Part shown: piece by piece, positions 1 through 10,067 of the stretch
Position numbering within the stretch: the first letter of the stretch is position 1
How the letters are laid out: every line of letters begins with the position of its first letter
Source of the DNA: Forficula auricularia
Lineage: Eukaryota; Arthropoda; Insecta; Dermaptera; Forficulidae
Direction: 5' to 3'
Length of the DNA stretch: 64,000 bases
Assembly (NCBI GenBank): GCA_024734495.1
Contig: JALMQS010000841.1
Span: forward strand, 3,100,662-3,164,661
Program-made: the position numbers and the translations under genes
The notes under the pieces: generated by a model
Databases searched by the model: none
Told to the model about the DNA's origin: nothing
Seen by the model: the letters and a program-made list of their open reading frames with translations, nothing else

Positions 1-737
1 AAATCAACGCAGTTCCAATTGTTTTACGTTAGATGAATTGCCTCTTAATTAAATCGTTGATGTACTGTTTAGGAATTTCTTTTTTTATTTGCCGTTAACT
101 TCTTGTTTTCCCATAGATGACCATATGGCCAAATAGGTACAAACATTTCAAAAAAAAATCCCTAGATCATGCCACCAATAAAAGGAAATTTTCCAAATTA
201 CAAGCCGGAAGATATGGAAAGAGCCATTTACCAATCCCGATTTGCTTTACTATGACTGGAAAGATGTGTCCCATATCAGTCAACTGAAGCAAGTGACTAA
301 AACTAGAAACGTCTACTCAGTTCCATAACTTGATTTCCTGTGGCAAACATTAGCTGGAGCATTTTTTTTTTTTTGCGTATAAGGGCTTGTTAATAGAGGT
401 GTCAACTACTAAAAAAATAATGGTCTACTTCTGAAACATTTCATTTTTAGGAATGTCTACTACTGAACCTCTAACTTGACTTTTTGAAATAAATTTATTT
501 AATATTGAATGGATTTATTAATTTCCTTTTGGCTTGTAGTCCTGTTAAGAATGAGCGGTAACATACGAAAAGACTTCTTTTTTCGTCATTATAAATATAT
601 AGAGTCGCTAAGAGTGTTTTTTGATAGAAATTCTCATCATGGTGACTACTACCGGTATATTTAGCTTAATTGAATTGAATATGAAACCTTTAAACATAAT
701 TTTTTATAATTAAAAATATATGAGAGTAAAATAATAC
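1..737 (-). other. CCT7 intron 5, left part
   Basis: AT-rich sequence downstream of the last visible CCT7 exon. No exon matching the missing C-terminus and no recognisable repeat. The remaining coding sequence must lie left of the window. Confidence 0.7.
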
Positions 738-1088
738 CAATGATGTCCTTGGGCATGCTTCTGTCGAAGTTTATTAAGAATATTGGTGGCGTCAAAACCG
801 GCATTGTCACAGAGTTGTCTAGGAATTATTTCCAGTGCTTTGGCCACTGCAGCCACCAAGAGTTGCTCTTTGCCAGCAATAGTACGAGAATGTTCCCTTA
901 AACATCTGCTCAATTCCATTTCGATAGCTCCACCTCCAGCTACAACTGAGTCATTTTTGAGTGCCCGACGAACAATCATAATAGCGTCATGAAGAGATCT
1001 CTCTGTCTCTTCTAAGAATTGTTCGGCACCTCCTCGGAGCAAAAGGGTACATGTTTTCGCGTTCGGACATCCCTTAAAAAAGTTGAAT
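738..1088 (-). CDS. CCT7: CCT7 exon 5
   Basis: 351 nt. Acceptor TTTCACAG, donor GTATTA after TG, which splits the Trp codon. Encodes the start of the C-terminal equatorial domain, with the [16 protein letters not shown] motif and [17 protein letters not shown]. The family continues for about 70 more residues, and I see no matching exon in 1-700. Confidence 0.95.
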
Positions 1089-4000
1089 CTGTGAAATATA
1101 AATACATATATTAAAATAAACAATATACACAAAGAAAAAATATTATAGACACTGAAAGGGTATTAAATTCATTTAAAAGTTCATTTTGCAGGCATAGTAG
1201 AATTAAAATTTCTTTTGGAAAATTACAAGAGTTTCTTCTACTGAACCCGAGGTGAAATAATGGATAATTTCTATTACATGTCGGAAGGGCTGTATGCTCT
1301 TCCTTGGGAATTGAATCTAAGTGAACCAGATTAATTTTTGGCCCTTGGGTTAAATTCCCAAAGGGTGAATACAACCCTTCTGACAAGTAATAGAAATTAT
1401 CCTTAACAACTCGGATTTATTATAAGACTCCATCGTGATTTTCCAAAGGTATTCAATGCCATTTTTCAATGTATTCAAGGAATCGAACCTCGGACCCTAA
1501 ACTTGCTTTTCCATTGAGCCTTCTCGGTGTCTTCTTTATAACATGTAATATTAGGTTTTTATTAATTTTTACCTTTCTTATGACATTCAGACATGTTCAA
1601 ATACACACAAAATTTAATGTTAAATCATGAAATATGCCTTTATATTTTAATTTTTTACTATTCTATATAATACTATTTTTATTTTCATTAGTTTTAACGT
1701 AGGTGTGGGTATAAATTATTAAAAAAGAAGTTAAAGTTGAAACTTCTTTTTTGATAAACAGGTCAACCACCTAGCATCAAATCTGAAATATAATAAATTA
1801 TTTAGAATAAATAATATAAAGAACAAAAGGAAATAGACGTCGAACAGCCACGGGAATGGAAATTTGAACTTAGATAATGCTCCTGTTAAGTTTAAACTCT
1901 AAAAGCATTACACCAGCATTATAAAGGGTTTTTTGGTGTATATAATATGTACTTTTAATTTTTAATTTCTTTATACTATTTATTGAATTTAATTTAAGAT
2001 ATGGAATGTGGGACTTTATGTGTGGAGGCGGGTGGTTGTCTAAAACTAGTCTTAAGATGTTGATCATTAAAAACCTCTCGATGAATGGCTAGAAAATTAA
2101 AATATAATAGCAAATTTCATGATTTTAAAAAAATCAAGCAGATCCCTGGATTCTCTGGCCCATTGTAGAACCATCCACTCCTTCCCTTTCTTATAGATAA
2201 ACATTTGTTCTGAGGAAATAAAATCAAGAAATTCCATGCTTCAATTCCAAGTATAAATAATAGGAATAATAGAATTAAATATATTGTATGAATAGTTTTG
2301 AAATAACTAGAAATGTCTTATTTCCAGCTATCAGTCTTTTATTCAAATTAATTTCTTCCTTTGAATTGAATGCATAATTGACTTCTTAAAAAGATGCATA
2401 TTATAATTCATAAGGAGTAAAATTAATTGAAAATGAGATTAGAAAAATCATTTTCATTTTAAAATGAATTAAATTTTATTCAAGATCTAAGACCCCATCT
2501 AATTTTGATCGATCAATTTACCTTTCTCCTCCAATTTGATTCTCTTCAAAAGATTCACAACGACCTAATACTGAATCATTAATATCATGAGCAGTAGTCA
2601 TCACTGATCCACCACAGGCTTTCATTGTTCTTCTCAGATCTTCCTCGGGTACGCGACCAGCACAAAACATATCCCTAGAAAAAGAATAGTTATATAGTAA
2701 TATGTTTATTTATTTATCTCTAAAGAATAAATCAAAAAGTGGGTTTATTTATTTTAGGCTTTAATTTCAAAAGAAATGCCTTTGTTTTGTTCTATTACAA
2801 ATATTTTGCACGAATATTCATTCAATAGCTATATATGTATGTATGGTGGTCCTTATTTTGGGCATTTTCGAATTTTTACGCTGACAAGGGCTCATATGGT
2901 TCGAAATAAATAAAAAAAAATATCCCTCAAGTTTCAAGACTCTATCTCAATTATAAACTGTGCACCCATGATGTAAGTTTCTCATCTAAATAACATGGTT
3001 TTTGTCATTGAAAGATCAATTTTTTATTCCGGCCAAAGTAATGGTTCAAAAAAATTGAAACTCTGTAGACTTTATCCTTACAATAGTAGCTATTCCTAAG
3101 AATTTTCACAAATTTTTAGCTATTATAATTTTGGAGTCTATAACTTAGTAATACCAAGATATAGCAGAATTTTATCTAGCTGTAACTCCAAAATTATAAT
3201 AGCTAGAAATCTGTAATAATTCTGATGGATAGCTAGTATTTATTATAAGGATAAAGCCTACAGAGTTTCAAATTTTTTGAACCATCACTCTGGCCGGAAT
3301 AAAAAATTGATATTTTAATGGCAAAAACCCCATGTTATTTAGATGAGAAACTTAGATCGCTGGGGGCACAGGTTATATATTATTGAGATAGAGACTTGAA
3401 ACTTGGGGGATATTTTTTTTTCATTTATTTCGAACCATATGAGTCCTTGTCAGCGTAAAAATTCGAAAATACCCGAAATAAGGACCACCCTAATGTACAT
3501 GTACATATTCTTCTTCTTTAAGAGCCATTCTAGATTCCGAGTGTCGGCAATTATTATGGAGAGTATCCTCTCCATTGTAATTTTCTGGGGAAATTTTTTG
3601 CAAGGGTGGTTTTCCATTGTCTTCCCCTAATGCACATATTAAAGTTACTTAATAAGAATATAATAACACGGTGCTTAGTCTATATATTAAAATCGATATT
3701 AGAAAACAAGTAGCCACAAATAATTAATAACACACAGGATTCAAAATCATTTTCTTTATCTTGATTTTTTACCCTGAGTGTCAATAATAAGTTATTGGTG
3801 GTTAAAATAATTTTTTAATATTGATTTTAATATAAATATATACTCTTGTTAGGCAACTAATAGGTATATATATTATATATATATATCTGTAGTGACCAAA
3901 ATACTTTGAATTGTTGAGCTTGATGAAGTCAAAAAATTAATGGACGAAACGATGCTTAAGCAATAATTAAGCAAGTGTCTTTTTTCGCAATAATTCATAC

Positions 4001-7000
4001 TTTTAATTTAGAGTTACCTAATAAGAGTATAATAACACGGCGCTTAGTCTATATATTAAAATCGATATTAGAAAACAAGTAGCCACAAATAATTATTAAC
4101 ACACAGAATTTAAAATCATTTTATTTATCTTGGTTTTTAATCTTAAGTGTCCCCAATAAATTATTAATGGGTAAAATAATTTTTTAACATTGATTTTAAT
4201 ATAATGATATACTCTTGTTAGGCAACTCTAATAGGACACTGTACTGACAAAAATGCTTTGAATTGTTGAGCTTAATGAAGTCAAAAAATTAATGGACCAA
4301 ACGATGCTTAAACAATAATTAAGCATTTTATTAAAGTGTCTTTTTTCGCAATGATTCATACTTTTAAATTAAATTAAGGACAATAATATCAAATAATAAA
4401 TCTGTTAAATTGAAAGTTTTTTGCCGAGGGTAGCAGAATTTTTATATATTGAAGGAGACAATAAAAGAGTGTGGCAATCAATTGTAATAGATAACTTTTA
4501 AGAAGTTAGGCGTTGGTTCTAAGTGAAACATTTTAATATAATAATAAAACTTGAGCAAGATGCGAGGTAGGTTTCACAAAAAAAAAAAAAAAAAAAGATT
4601 GAGTTTTGATTCGATATATTTTGGGGGTGAGCCCATCATCAGCAGTCAATGATGGGCTCACCCTCCAAATATATCGAATTTAAAACTTAATTTTGTTTTA
4701 TTTCTATTTTTGTGAAACCTACCTCGCATCTTGCTCAAGTTTTATTATTAAATTGTAATACACTGACAAAATCAATAATTCCCCCCAAAGCATGCTTTGC
4801 ACGCAGCACACGTTTTGCCGACTCCCAACACTCTTTCGCGGTCAAATTAGAAAAGTGCCGGACCACTTCATTCGCGAATTCATATATCCCCATGACTTCA
4901 AGGAACTGGAACTCTCTCCCAGCCTCTATCTTTCCCAGCACCTATGATCTTCAAACCTTCAAAACCAGGGTGCATAGACACCTACGTCTACACCCTCTCA
5001 CTTAAACAACTTTCCCTTCTCTTCGGTAATGCAAGGGTCTTTCGAGATCCATAGGGGCTACATCTTTACTGGTGCACCCCTTCTTGCATTCGATTGCATT
5101 AAAAAAAAAAAAAAAAAATGAAGAGGGCAAAGCCCTCGAAACTATAGTCTCGTTATAAATAAAATTTATAATTCCAGCAGAAGACACACTCTTTTATTGT
5201 CTCCTTCAATAATAAATATGTGTTTATACCTATTTTCATGAAGCAAACAACCCACTTTTTTATTTAATCCTTATATGTACTAATAAGTGATAGTAATTTA
5301 CAATCTGCTTAAATAAATTACCTGTCAGCAAAATATTGAGTTGCTACATCTCCAATTGGTAATTTGGAAAGAACAACTTGTGCACCACTCTTGTGAATCA
5401 AATCTAATTTGTCGTATAAAATTTTCCATTCAGCATCAACTATTTTTTGATATTCTCCTACATTTTCTACACGAATTTCGGCGTTGTCCCTTTCTGCTTT
5501 CAATTCCAATTCAATATTTAATAAGGCGATTTTGGGATTTTCATATTTTTTCGGTTGCATTTCAAAGCCAGCATAGGAGAATGTTTTCTTAAAAGCTACT
5601 CCTGCAACTAAGAAAGAATCCTGAAGAGCGCCACCACCTACTTTTTTAATCCCAATCATATTTAGTGGCAATAAATCGTCCAAAAGAAGTACAGCGTCAA
5701 CAACCATTGTGCTAAAGAAGCCTTTCTGTTGTGCTACCAATTTTGAACTTAATGCTGTTGCGGCACATTTTTCTAATAAAGCTCTGTGCTCTGCTTCATT
5801 GGACTTTTCAATTTTGACCGCAAGCTGGTTAATTTTATCTGATGCTAGTTGAGTTGCTTTGCGTAAAGCACGAATAATAATTCGGGGATGAACTCCTTCC
5901 TCCACAAATGGTTTTACTTGTTTTAAAAATTCACCAGCCAAAAGGACGACACTTGTTGTTCCATCACCAACCTGAAAATGTTTATGATTATTATTATTTT
6001 CTAATAAATAGACAAATAAAATGGTTTATTCAACAATTCGTTGAAAATTGATTTTATTTATATTATCCAACAAATAGAATCGATGATTCTATTAGTAGGA
6101 ATATAATTTGAAGTGGATCACTTATAAAAATTCAGATTTTTTAATGTTAATTAATTGTTAGAATTTAAAACCTTAATTATTCAATGGTAATGGGTTTTGT
6201 GTTAAAAATAAAGACACTTGAACGAGTGTTAAAATTAAACTATTCTGAAACGCCTCCCAATCGATCCCAAACCCAAGGGTCGAAAATAATTTATTCTCTT
6301 TGCCACGGGGCGCAATCACAACGAGGCCTCGTCGGAAGACAATTATTAATTAAATTAAATTAGGGAACAAAGAAAAGATTTTTATATTATAGACAAAAGG
6401 ATCAGCCGGGATTCGAACTCGGGATCTTCGCATGTGCGCTGCGACGCCTTTATAAGAACCTTAGCTCTTATCCTCTCGGCCACTGTTCCCTGAACTCAAG
6501 CTAATACCTAATGTCTATGAATTATGGAATTTCTTTAATCTCTTCAGGTATGTTTTAAAAATGCCAACTCTGTTATCATAACGATACTAATTTAGGGAAA
6601 TTTTTTAATTGAAAGTAATGGAGGCAGCCCACGGGTAGTGAGGAAAGAAAAAATTAATATATATCCAAATAAGGTTTTGGATTCACACCAATACTTCACA
6701 AATGGATAGAAAGCTTTCTGACAAACCGTAGTTTCAAAGTTGTGGTGGATGGAATATCATCTGAATCGTTCTCCACAAACGCTGGTGTTCCCCAAGGCTC
6801 TGTAATCTCCCCCACACTCTTCATAATTTATATAAACGACCTTATCGATCAAACGTCAAACCCCACTCATTGTTACGCCGACGATAGCACTCTGCACGGC
6901 AAACCCTCACTCCCGAATAATCGAATCAATGTTGCCTCCTCAATCAATCTCGACCTAGACAAATTGAATAAATGGGGCTATCAAAATTTAGTTAACTTTA

Positions 7001-9475
7001 ATGCAAACAAGACTCAATGTTGTCTAATTTCTAAGCGCGAAAATAAGAATTTCCCTGATATTCACTTCGATTCGAATACCCTGAAAATGTGTGACAGCCT
7101 ATCCATGTTGGGCGTCTCTGTCGCATCTGACCTGTCTTGGAATGAACACATCTCCCCTGTGGCGAAATCTGCAGCAAGGAAGATTGGCTACTTATTCAGG
7201 TCCAAGCGATTTTACAAGCCCCCACATCTTCTCACCATCTACAAGGCCCAAATCCGCCCCTCTCTCGAATACAGCTCTATTCTATGGAGAGGAGCCTCTA
7301 AATATTTTCTTGCTACCCTGGATGCAATTCAGAAACGAGCCGTCAGGCTAATTGACGATTCTACCCTCACCGACTCCCTCGACTCGCTAGCCCATCGAAG
7401 AAATGTCTCTGCCCTTTCCCTTTTCTATAGATACTATCATGGCAGGTGCTCTGATGAGATAAAATCAATAATTCCCCCCAAAGCATGCTTTGCACGTAGC
7501 ACGCGTTTTGCCGACTCCCAACACTCTTTCGCGATCAAATTAGAAAAGTGCCGGACCACTTCATTCGCCAATACGTATATCCCCATGACTTCAAGGATCC
7601 ATCTTTTCCAGCACTTATAATCTTCAAACCTTCAAAACCCGAGTGCATAAACACCTACATCTACACCATCTCATTTAATCAACTTTCCCTTCTCTTCGGT
7701 AATGCAAAGGTCTTTCGAGATCCATAGGGGATGCATCTTTACTGGTGCACCCCTCCTTGCATTCGATTGCATTAAAAAAGAAAATAAGGTGTAATTTATT
7801 AGATTCCTTCCTCCCTTCCTTTCAAACCGACGTTTCGGAGGATTCTTCCCTCCTTATTCAGCGTTTCAAGGTGCTGGGGAGAGAGGAAGGAAGCATTTTA
7901 TTTGTTTCCTTCATTGAACCCTTGAAACCCCGAAGGAGGGAAGAATCCTCCAAAACATCGGTTTGAGAAAGGAGGAAGGAATCCAATAAATTACACCTTA
8001 TTTGGATATGTGTTAATTTTTTCTTTCACTACCCCTGGACTGCCTTCCATTACTTTCAATTAAAAGTTCTACCACTCCGTCTCTCTTCAGAGAAAATTTC
8101 GTGCAAATAAATTTTTTAATATTGGAGTAACAGAACATTTTTTGAGATCTCAGTAGGAACAAAGGGGAATTCTTTTGTAAAATATCTTGGAACAAATAAT
8201 CACTCATTTCTTGAAGAGTCAGCAATTATTCAAAAGAACCCGACCATCGTTAAATTAAGTTTATTTGAATCTCTAGAAATAATAAAATCTTTCAATCAAA
8301 ACCCGAAAAACTGTCACGACATCAAAATTGAGCTATTCAAAAAGCCCAATAGTCTTAAAAATGTAAATAATATTGTGTGTGATAGGAAAATCACGCCCCA
8401 CTCCCTTCCATATATCTTTTATCTGTGCTCCCTTCCTTTTGTTGTATGCGGGAGAATTTAATGAAATTTTACAGATCTTTCTGATAAGTACTCACATTAA
8501 AAAAATTGTATTTGGAAGTTTTTAAATAGATTTGTTGTACCCGAGGGGTGAACCGCGATTGGAATTAGGTGTACACCCTCTTTGGAATTCATTAGATAAT
8601 CTATTGTCATCTATTGTCTTCTACTTGGAAATGAAAGTGGGAGTAGGTGTACACGATTTTAGGTCGCGGTTCACCCCTCGGCTGTACCCAATGTTTGCTC
8701 TTTGTGAATTTAGTCAAACATCTCAAGTGAAATATCTAAAAAAGTTTACACAGAGAGTCTTCAGATTCCTCTTGAAAAGATCAGATTACTTCTGAAACAA
8801 AATCTATTTAGAAATAACTCGTCTTTCTTAGCAGGTAGAGACGCTATTTTACGCCCACCATTTTCTCAGACTTGACAATGGCCAAATAAGTCTTTGTTAA
8901 ATATGGTTTCTTTCACAATTCATAGTCTGTCCTAACTTAGAGATGTTGCACATTCTAACAAACTTATCATTTAAAGAAATTAATAAATAGGAAATTACCT
9001 CTGCATCTTGAGATTTAGCAATGTCTACAAGAGTTTTAGCAGCCGGGTGAACAATATCTAGAAGTTTCATAATAGTAGCTCCATCATTAGATATTGTGGA
9101 CTTTCCATTTCCTGATACGATAAGTTTATCCATACCGCGAGGACCTAAAGTGGTCCTCACAGCATCTACAACGGCTTGGCAAGCATTTATGTTAGATACT
9201 AGCTGAGGTTTACCTTGGGAATTTTCGGTTCCCTCTTTCAATAAAATAATTTGGGGTTGCTGAAACGAAAAAAAAGTATAAATTGCTTAGGAAATAAATA
9301 ATTTCAAAAACAATGAAATAATATAAAACTTATTTAGGTTATGTTTATTTTTAATAAAATGCATGACAAAAAATAAAGGAATTATATTGAATCGCATAAG
9401 CGTGATAACAAAAATAATCACTTCTTTAAATAAATATCTAAAAGATTTAATTAATATTTATAGATAACTAACCAT
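738..9475 (-). CDS. CCT7: T-complex protein 1 subunit eta (CCT7), partial, five exons
   Basis: Eta subunit of the cytosolic TRiC/CCT chaperonin, which folds actin, tubulin and other proteins with ATP. Coding exons on the minus strand: 9475-9473, 9259-8999, 5971-5322, 2674-2522 and 1088-738. Together they encode about 472 residues of a family length near 540, so the C-terminal ~70 residues lie off the left edge. Visible family motifs: TLGPRGMDK and NDGATI in the first equatorial segment, VGDGTTSV at about residues 89-96 (nucleotide binding), the apical stretch in exon 3, [18 protein letters not shown] in exon 4, and VVAGGGAIE at about 405-412. All splice phases agree (0, 0, 2, 2, 2) and no stop interrupts the exons, so the gene looks functional. 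The start is inferred: an ATG followed directly by a GT donor gives [11 protein letters not shown], matching the family N-terminus. Introns 2-4 are packed with transposable elements. Confidence 0.96.
1262..1402. mobile_element. Palindromic MITE-like element (141 bp)
   Basis: Two inverted arms of about 35 bp, opening with GGATAATTTCTATTAC and closing with its reverse complement, with AGGGCTGTAT/ATACAACCCT further in. No coding capacity. Lies in CCT7 intron 4. Looks like a fold-back non-autonomous DNA element; family unknown. Confidence 0.65.
2522..2674 (-). CDS. CCT7: CCT7 exon 4
   Basis: 153 nt with phase-2 borders. Acceptor TTTTTCTAG, donor GTAAAT. Encodes [17 protein letters not shown] and then [16 protein letters not shown]. 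Too short to show as an obvious ORF; found by continuing the splice phase from exon 3. Confidence 0.95.
2845..3489. mobile_element. Fold-back element with ~300-bp inverted arms
   Basis: The left arm begins GGTGGTCCTTATTTTGGGC and the right arm ends with the near-exact inverse. Pairing continues inward for about 300 bp on each side, through AACATGG.TTTTTGCCATT and AGTTTCAA blocks, to a centre near 3160. No ORF of transposase type. Sits in CCT7 intron 3, so the pre-mRNA could form a very long hairpin. Confidence 0.8.
3646..4372. repeat. Tandem direct duplication, period 369 bp, two copies
   Basis: Copy 1 runs about 3646-4013 and copy 2 about 4014-4372, offset by 369 bp (ACACGG at 3666 and again at 4035). 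Both contain TATATATTAAAATCGATATT, AGAAAACAAGTAGCCACAAA and AATTGTTGAGCTT. Divergence is a few percent plus small indels, including a TA microsatellite in copy 1 only. A third, diverged relative lies at 42240-42480. Confidence 0.85.
4636..4690 (-). ncRNA. Degenerate hammerhead-like core in fold-back tip
   Basis: On the minus strand CTGATGA (4642-4636) is followed by a TGGG/CCCC stem, then CAAAATATATCGA where a hammerhead would have GAA. The GAA triplet is altered, so this copy is probably inactive. It aligns with the better copy at 41082-41120. Confidence 0.3.
4763..5118 (+). pseudogene. LINE reverse transcriptase 3' fragment with poly(A)
   Basis: 5'-truncated end of a jockey/CR1-superfamily retrotransposon. 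Encodes the C-terminal tail with [18 protein letters not shown] and [10 protein letters not shown], ending at a stop near 5005, then a 3' UTR and an A-tract at 5100-5118. About 90% alike to the end of the longer copy at 6676-7781, which has lost the NWNSLPAS segment. Confidence 0.85.
5322..5971 (-). CDS. CCT7: CCT7 exon 3
   Basis: 650 nt, the largest exon. Opens with [15 protein letters not shown] (catalytic Asp region) and runs through intermediate and apical domain sequence to TQYFADR, where the Arg codon is split AG|G across the intron. Acceptor TTTTCAG, donor GTAATT. Confidence 0.96.
6350..6490 (-). mobile_element. tRNA-derived SINE
   Basis: Minus strand 6490-6399 is a 92-nt tRNA-like head. 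Its acceptor halves GGAACAG and CTGATCC pair with one mismatch. It has a box A-like TGGCCGAGAGG and a box B-like GAGTTCGAATCCC. A family-specific tail (TTTTGTCTATAATA, then GTTCCCTAATTTAATT) follows to about 6350. The tail and T-arm recur at 30473-30545, and a looser relative lies at 63080-63240. That makes it a SINE family rather than a tRNA gene. Its left boundary is uncertain and could reach 6242. Confidence 0.7.
6676..7781 (+). pseudogene. 5'-truncated LINE, reverse transcriptase C-terminal half
   Basis: Jockey/CR1-superfamily reverse transcriptase. The reading frame enters mid-domain ([14 protein letters not shown]). It contains [13 protein letters not shown], the catalytic CYADDST box and the C-terminal [13 protein letters not shown] tail, ending at 7620. 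The 3' UTR ends in an A-rich tail near 7781. It is flanked by the 9-bp target duplication AAATAAGGT at 6667-6675 and 7782-7790. No endonuclease is present: dead on arrival but fairly young, because the frame is open over 292 codons. Confidence 0.92.
7818..7871 (-). ncRNA. Hammerhead-ribozyme-like motif
   Basis: Minus strand order: CCTTGAAACG, CTGAATA, a perfect GGAGG/CCTCC stem with a 7-nt loop, GAA, ACGT, C, then GGTTTGAAAGG, which pairs back to the first block. This is hammerhead layout (stem I, core, stem II, GAA, tiny stem III, cleavage H). One core base differs: CTGAATA instead of CTGANGA. A decayed mirror copy lies at about 7915-7970. Confidence 0.4.
8537..8687. mobile_element. Palindromic MITE-like element (151 bp)
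   Basis: Inverted arms GTACCCGAGGGGTGAACCGC and its complement at 8663-8687, with a second pair GGTGTACAC/GTGTACACGA inside. No ORF. In CCT7 intron 2; fold-back element of unknown family. Confidence 0.7.
8999..9259 (-). CDS. CCT7: CCT7 exon 2
   Basis: 261 nt, phase 0 at both ends, between a TTTCAG acceptor and a GTAATT donor. Encodes residues 2-88, from [10 protein letters not shown] to AKSQDAE, including the TLGPRGMDK and SNDGATI nucleotide-binding motifs of the equatorial domain. Confidence 0.95.
9473..9475 (-). CDS. CCT7: CCT7 exon 1: start codon only
   Basis: ATG in the context AAAAATGG, followed at once by a GTTAGT donor. Joining it to the next exon gives [11 protein letters not shown], the expected CCT7 N-terminus. 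No other ATG upstream of exon 2 gives a better join. The 5' leader extends to the right of this point. Confidence 0.75.
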
Positions 9476-10052
9476 TTTTCTTTCTTTCTTGTTAACAATG
9501 AATAATAATACAGGTGTTAAGTGAGGAGTGATAGAATTAGTAGAAGTCAAGATGGCAACAATTTATCTTTGATCACAGTGTTTTATCCTTTAATTAATTT
9601 TTAAAAAATATCTATATATATTTGTTATTTCAAATAAATATTTTTACTCTTTTACTAGTTTTTTAATTTTTTAATAAATATTATATATATATTTTGCAGG
9701 TTCTTTAATAATATTTTTATTTTGTATTCCATTAAGTTTGCTATTCCTGCCATCTATGCATTCAAAACATGCATATATATAAAATATATATATATATGTA
9801 TATTTTATAAAAGCGAAACCTCAAAATAACTTTGAAATAAGGATTAAATTTATTTCTATAATGTTTTATTATCGATTTTCTTGATAAATATCAATTGTTT
9901 TTAATATTATACTATTTGATATTTAATTATTATAAACACTTTGACATCTTCTCTACATATTTTGTTTTAACAATCTTGGCTTAATTGAGTAATTGAGTAC
10001 CTACTATCAATTTAATTTTCTTTCAGCACATGTTTAACAAATTTTGATAGAA
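9476..10052. promoter_or_regulatory. Divergent intergenic region, presumed bidirectional promoter
   Basis: 577 bp separate the CCT7 start codon (minus) from the RRM-gene start codon (plus). Very AT-rich, with TA-repeat stretches and no repeat element recognised. A polypyrimidine tract and AG at 10013-10026, just before CACATGTTTAAC, suggest the RRM gene has a spliced 5' leader whose second exon starts at 10027. No TATA box can be assigned with confidence. Confidence 0.5.
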
Positions 10053-10067
10053 ATGGATGACTATCTG
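10053..10067 (+). CDS. RRM gene exon 1 (coding part)
   Basis: ATG GAT GAC TAT CTG followed by a GTAAAC donor, phase 0. The only upstream ATG in a suitable position before the first RRM exon. Confidence 0.75.

Larger units (their letters stand above)
4448..5210. mobile_element. Composite fold-back element holding a LINE 3' fragment
   Basis: Outer inverted ends ATTGAAGGAGACAATAAAAG (4448 onwards) and its complement (to 5210). Inside, a second inverted repeat (about 4538-4750) pairs TAATAAAACTTGAGCAAGAT with its inverse, and its tip carries GTGAGCCCATCATC against GATGGGCTCAC. A LINE fragment fills the right half. GGTTCTAAGTGAAACATTTT near 4515 recurs inverted at 41190-41225, so this is a repeat family. 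Confidence 0.7.
6603..8066. mobile_element. Fold-back element split by a LINE insertion
   Basis: Left arm 6603-6675 (TTTAATTGAAAGTAATGGAG through ATCCAAATAAGGT) continues after the LINE at 7791. The right arm ends at 8066 with the inverse. Without the LINE the element is about 360 bp and nearly all palindrome, including AAGAATCCTCC/GGAGGATTCTT. Each arm carries a hammerhead-like motif in opposite orientation. Lies in CCT7 intron 2. Confidence 0.8.

Noticed and set aside
783..992. Plus-strand frame opposite CCT7 exon 5
   Set aside because: Shadow of a strongly conserved minus-strand exon.
6399..6490. Functional tRNA gene
   Set aside because: 92 nt with an acceptor mismatch and no clean anticodon arm; the family tail recurs elsewhere, so it is a SINE head.
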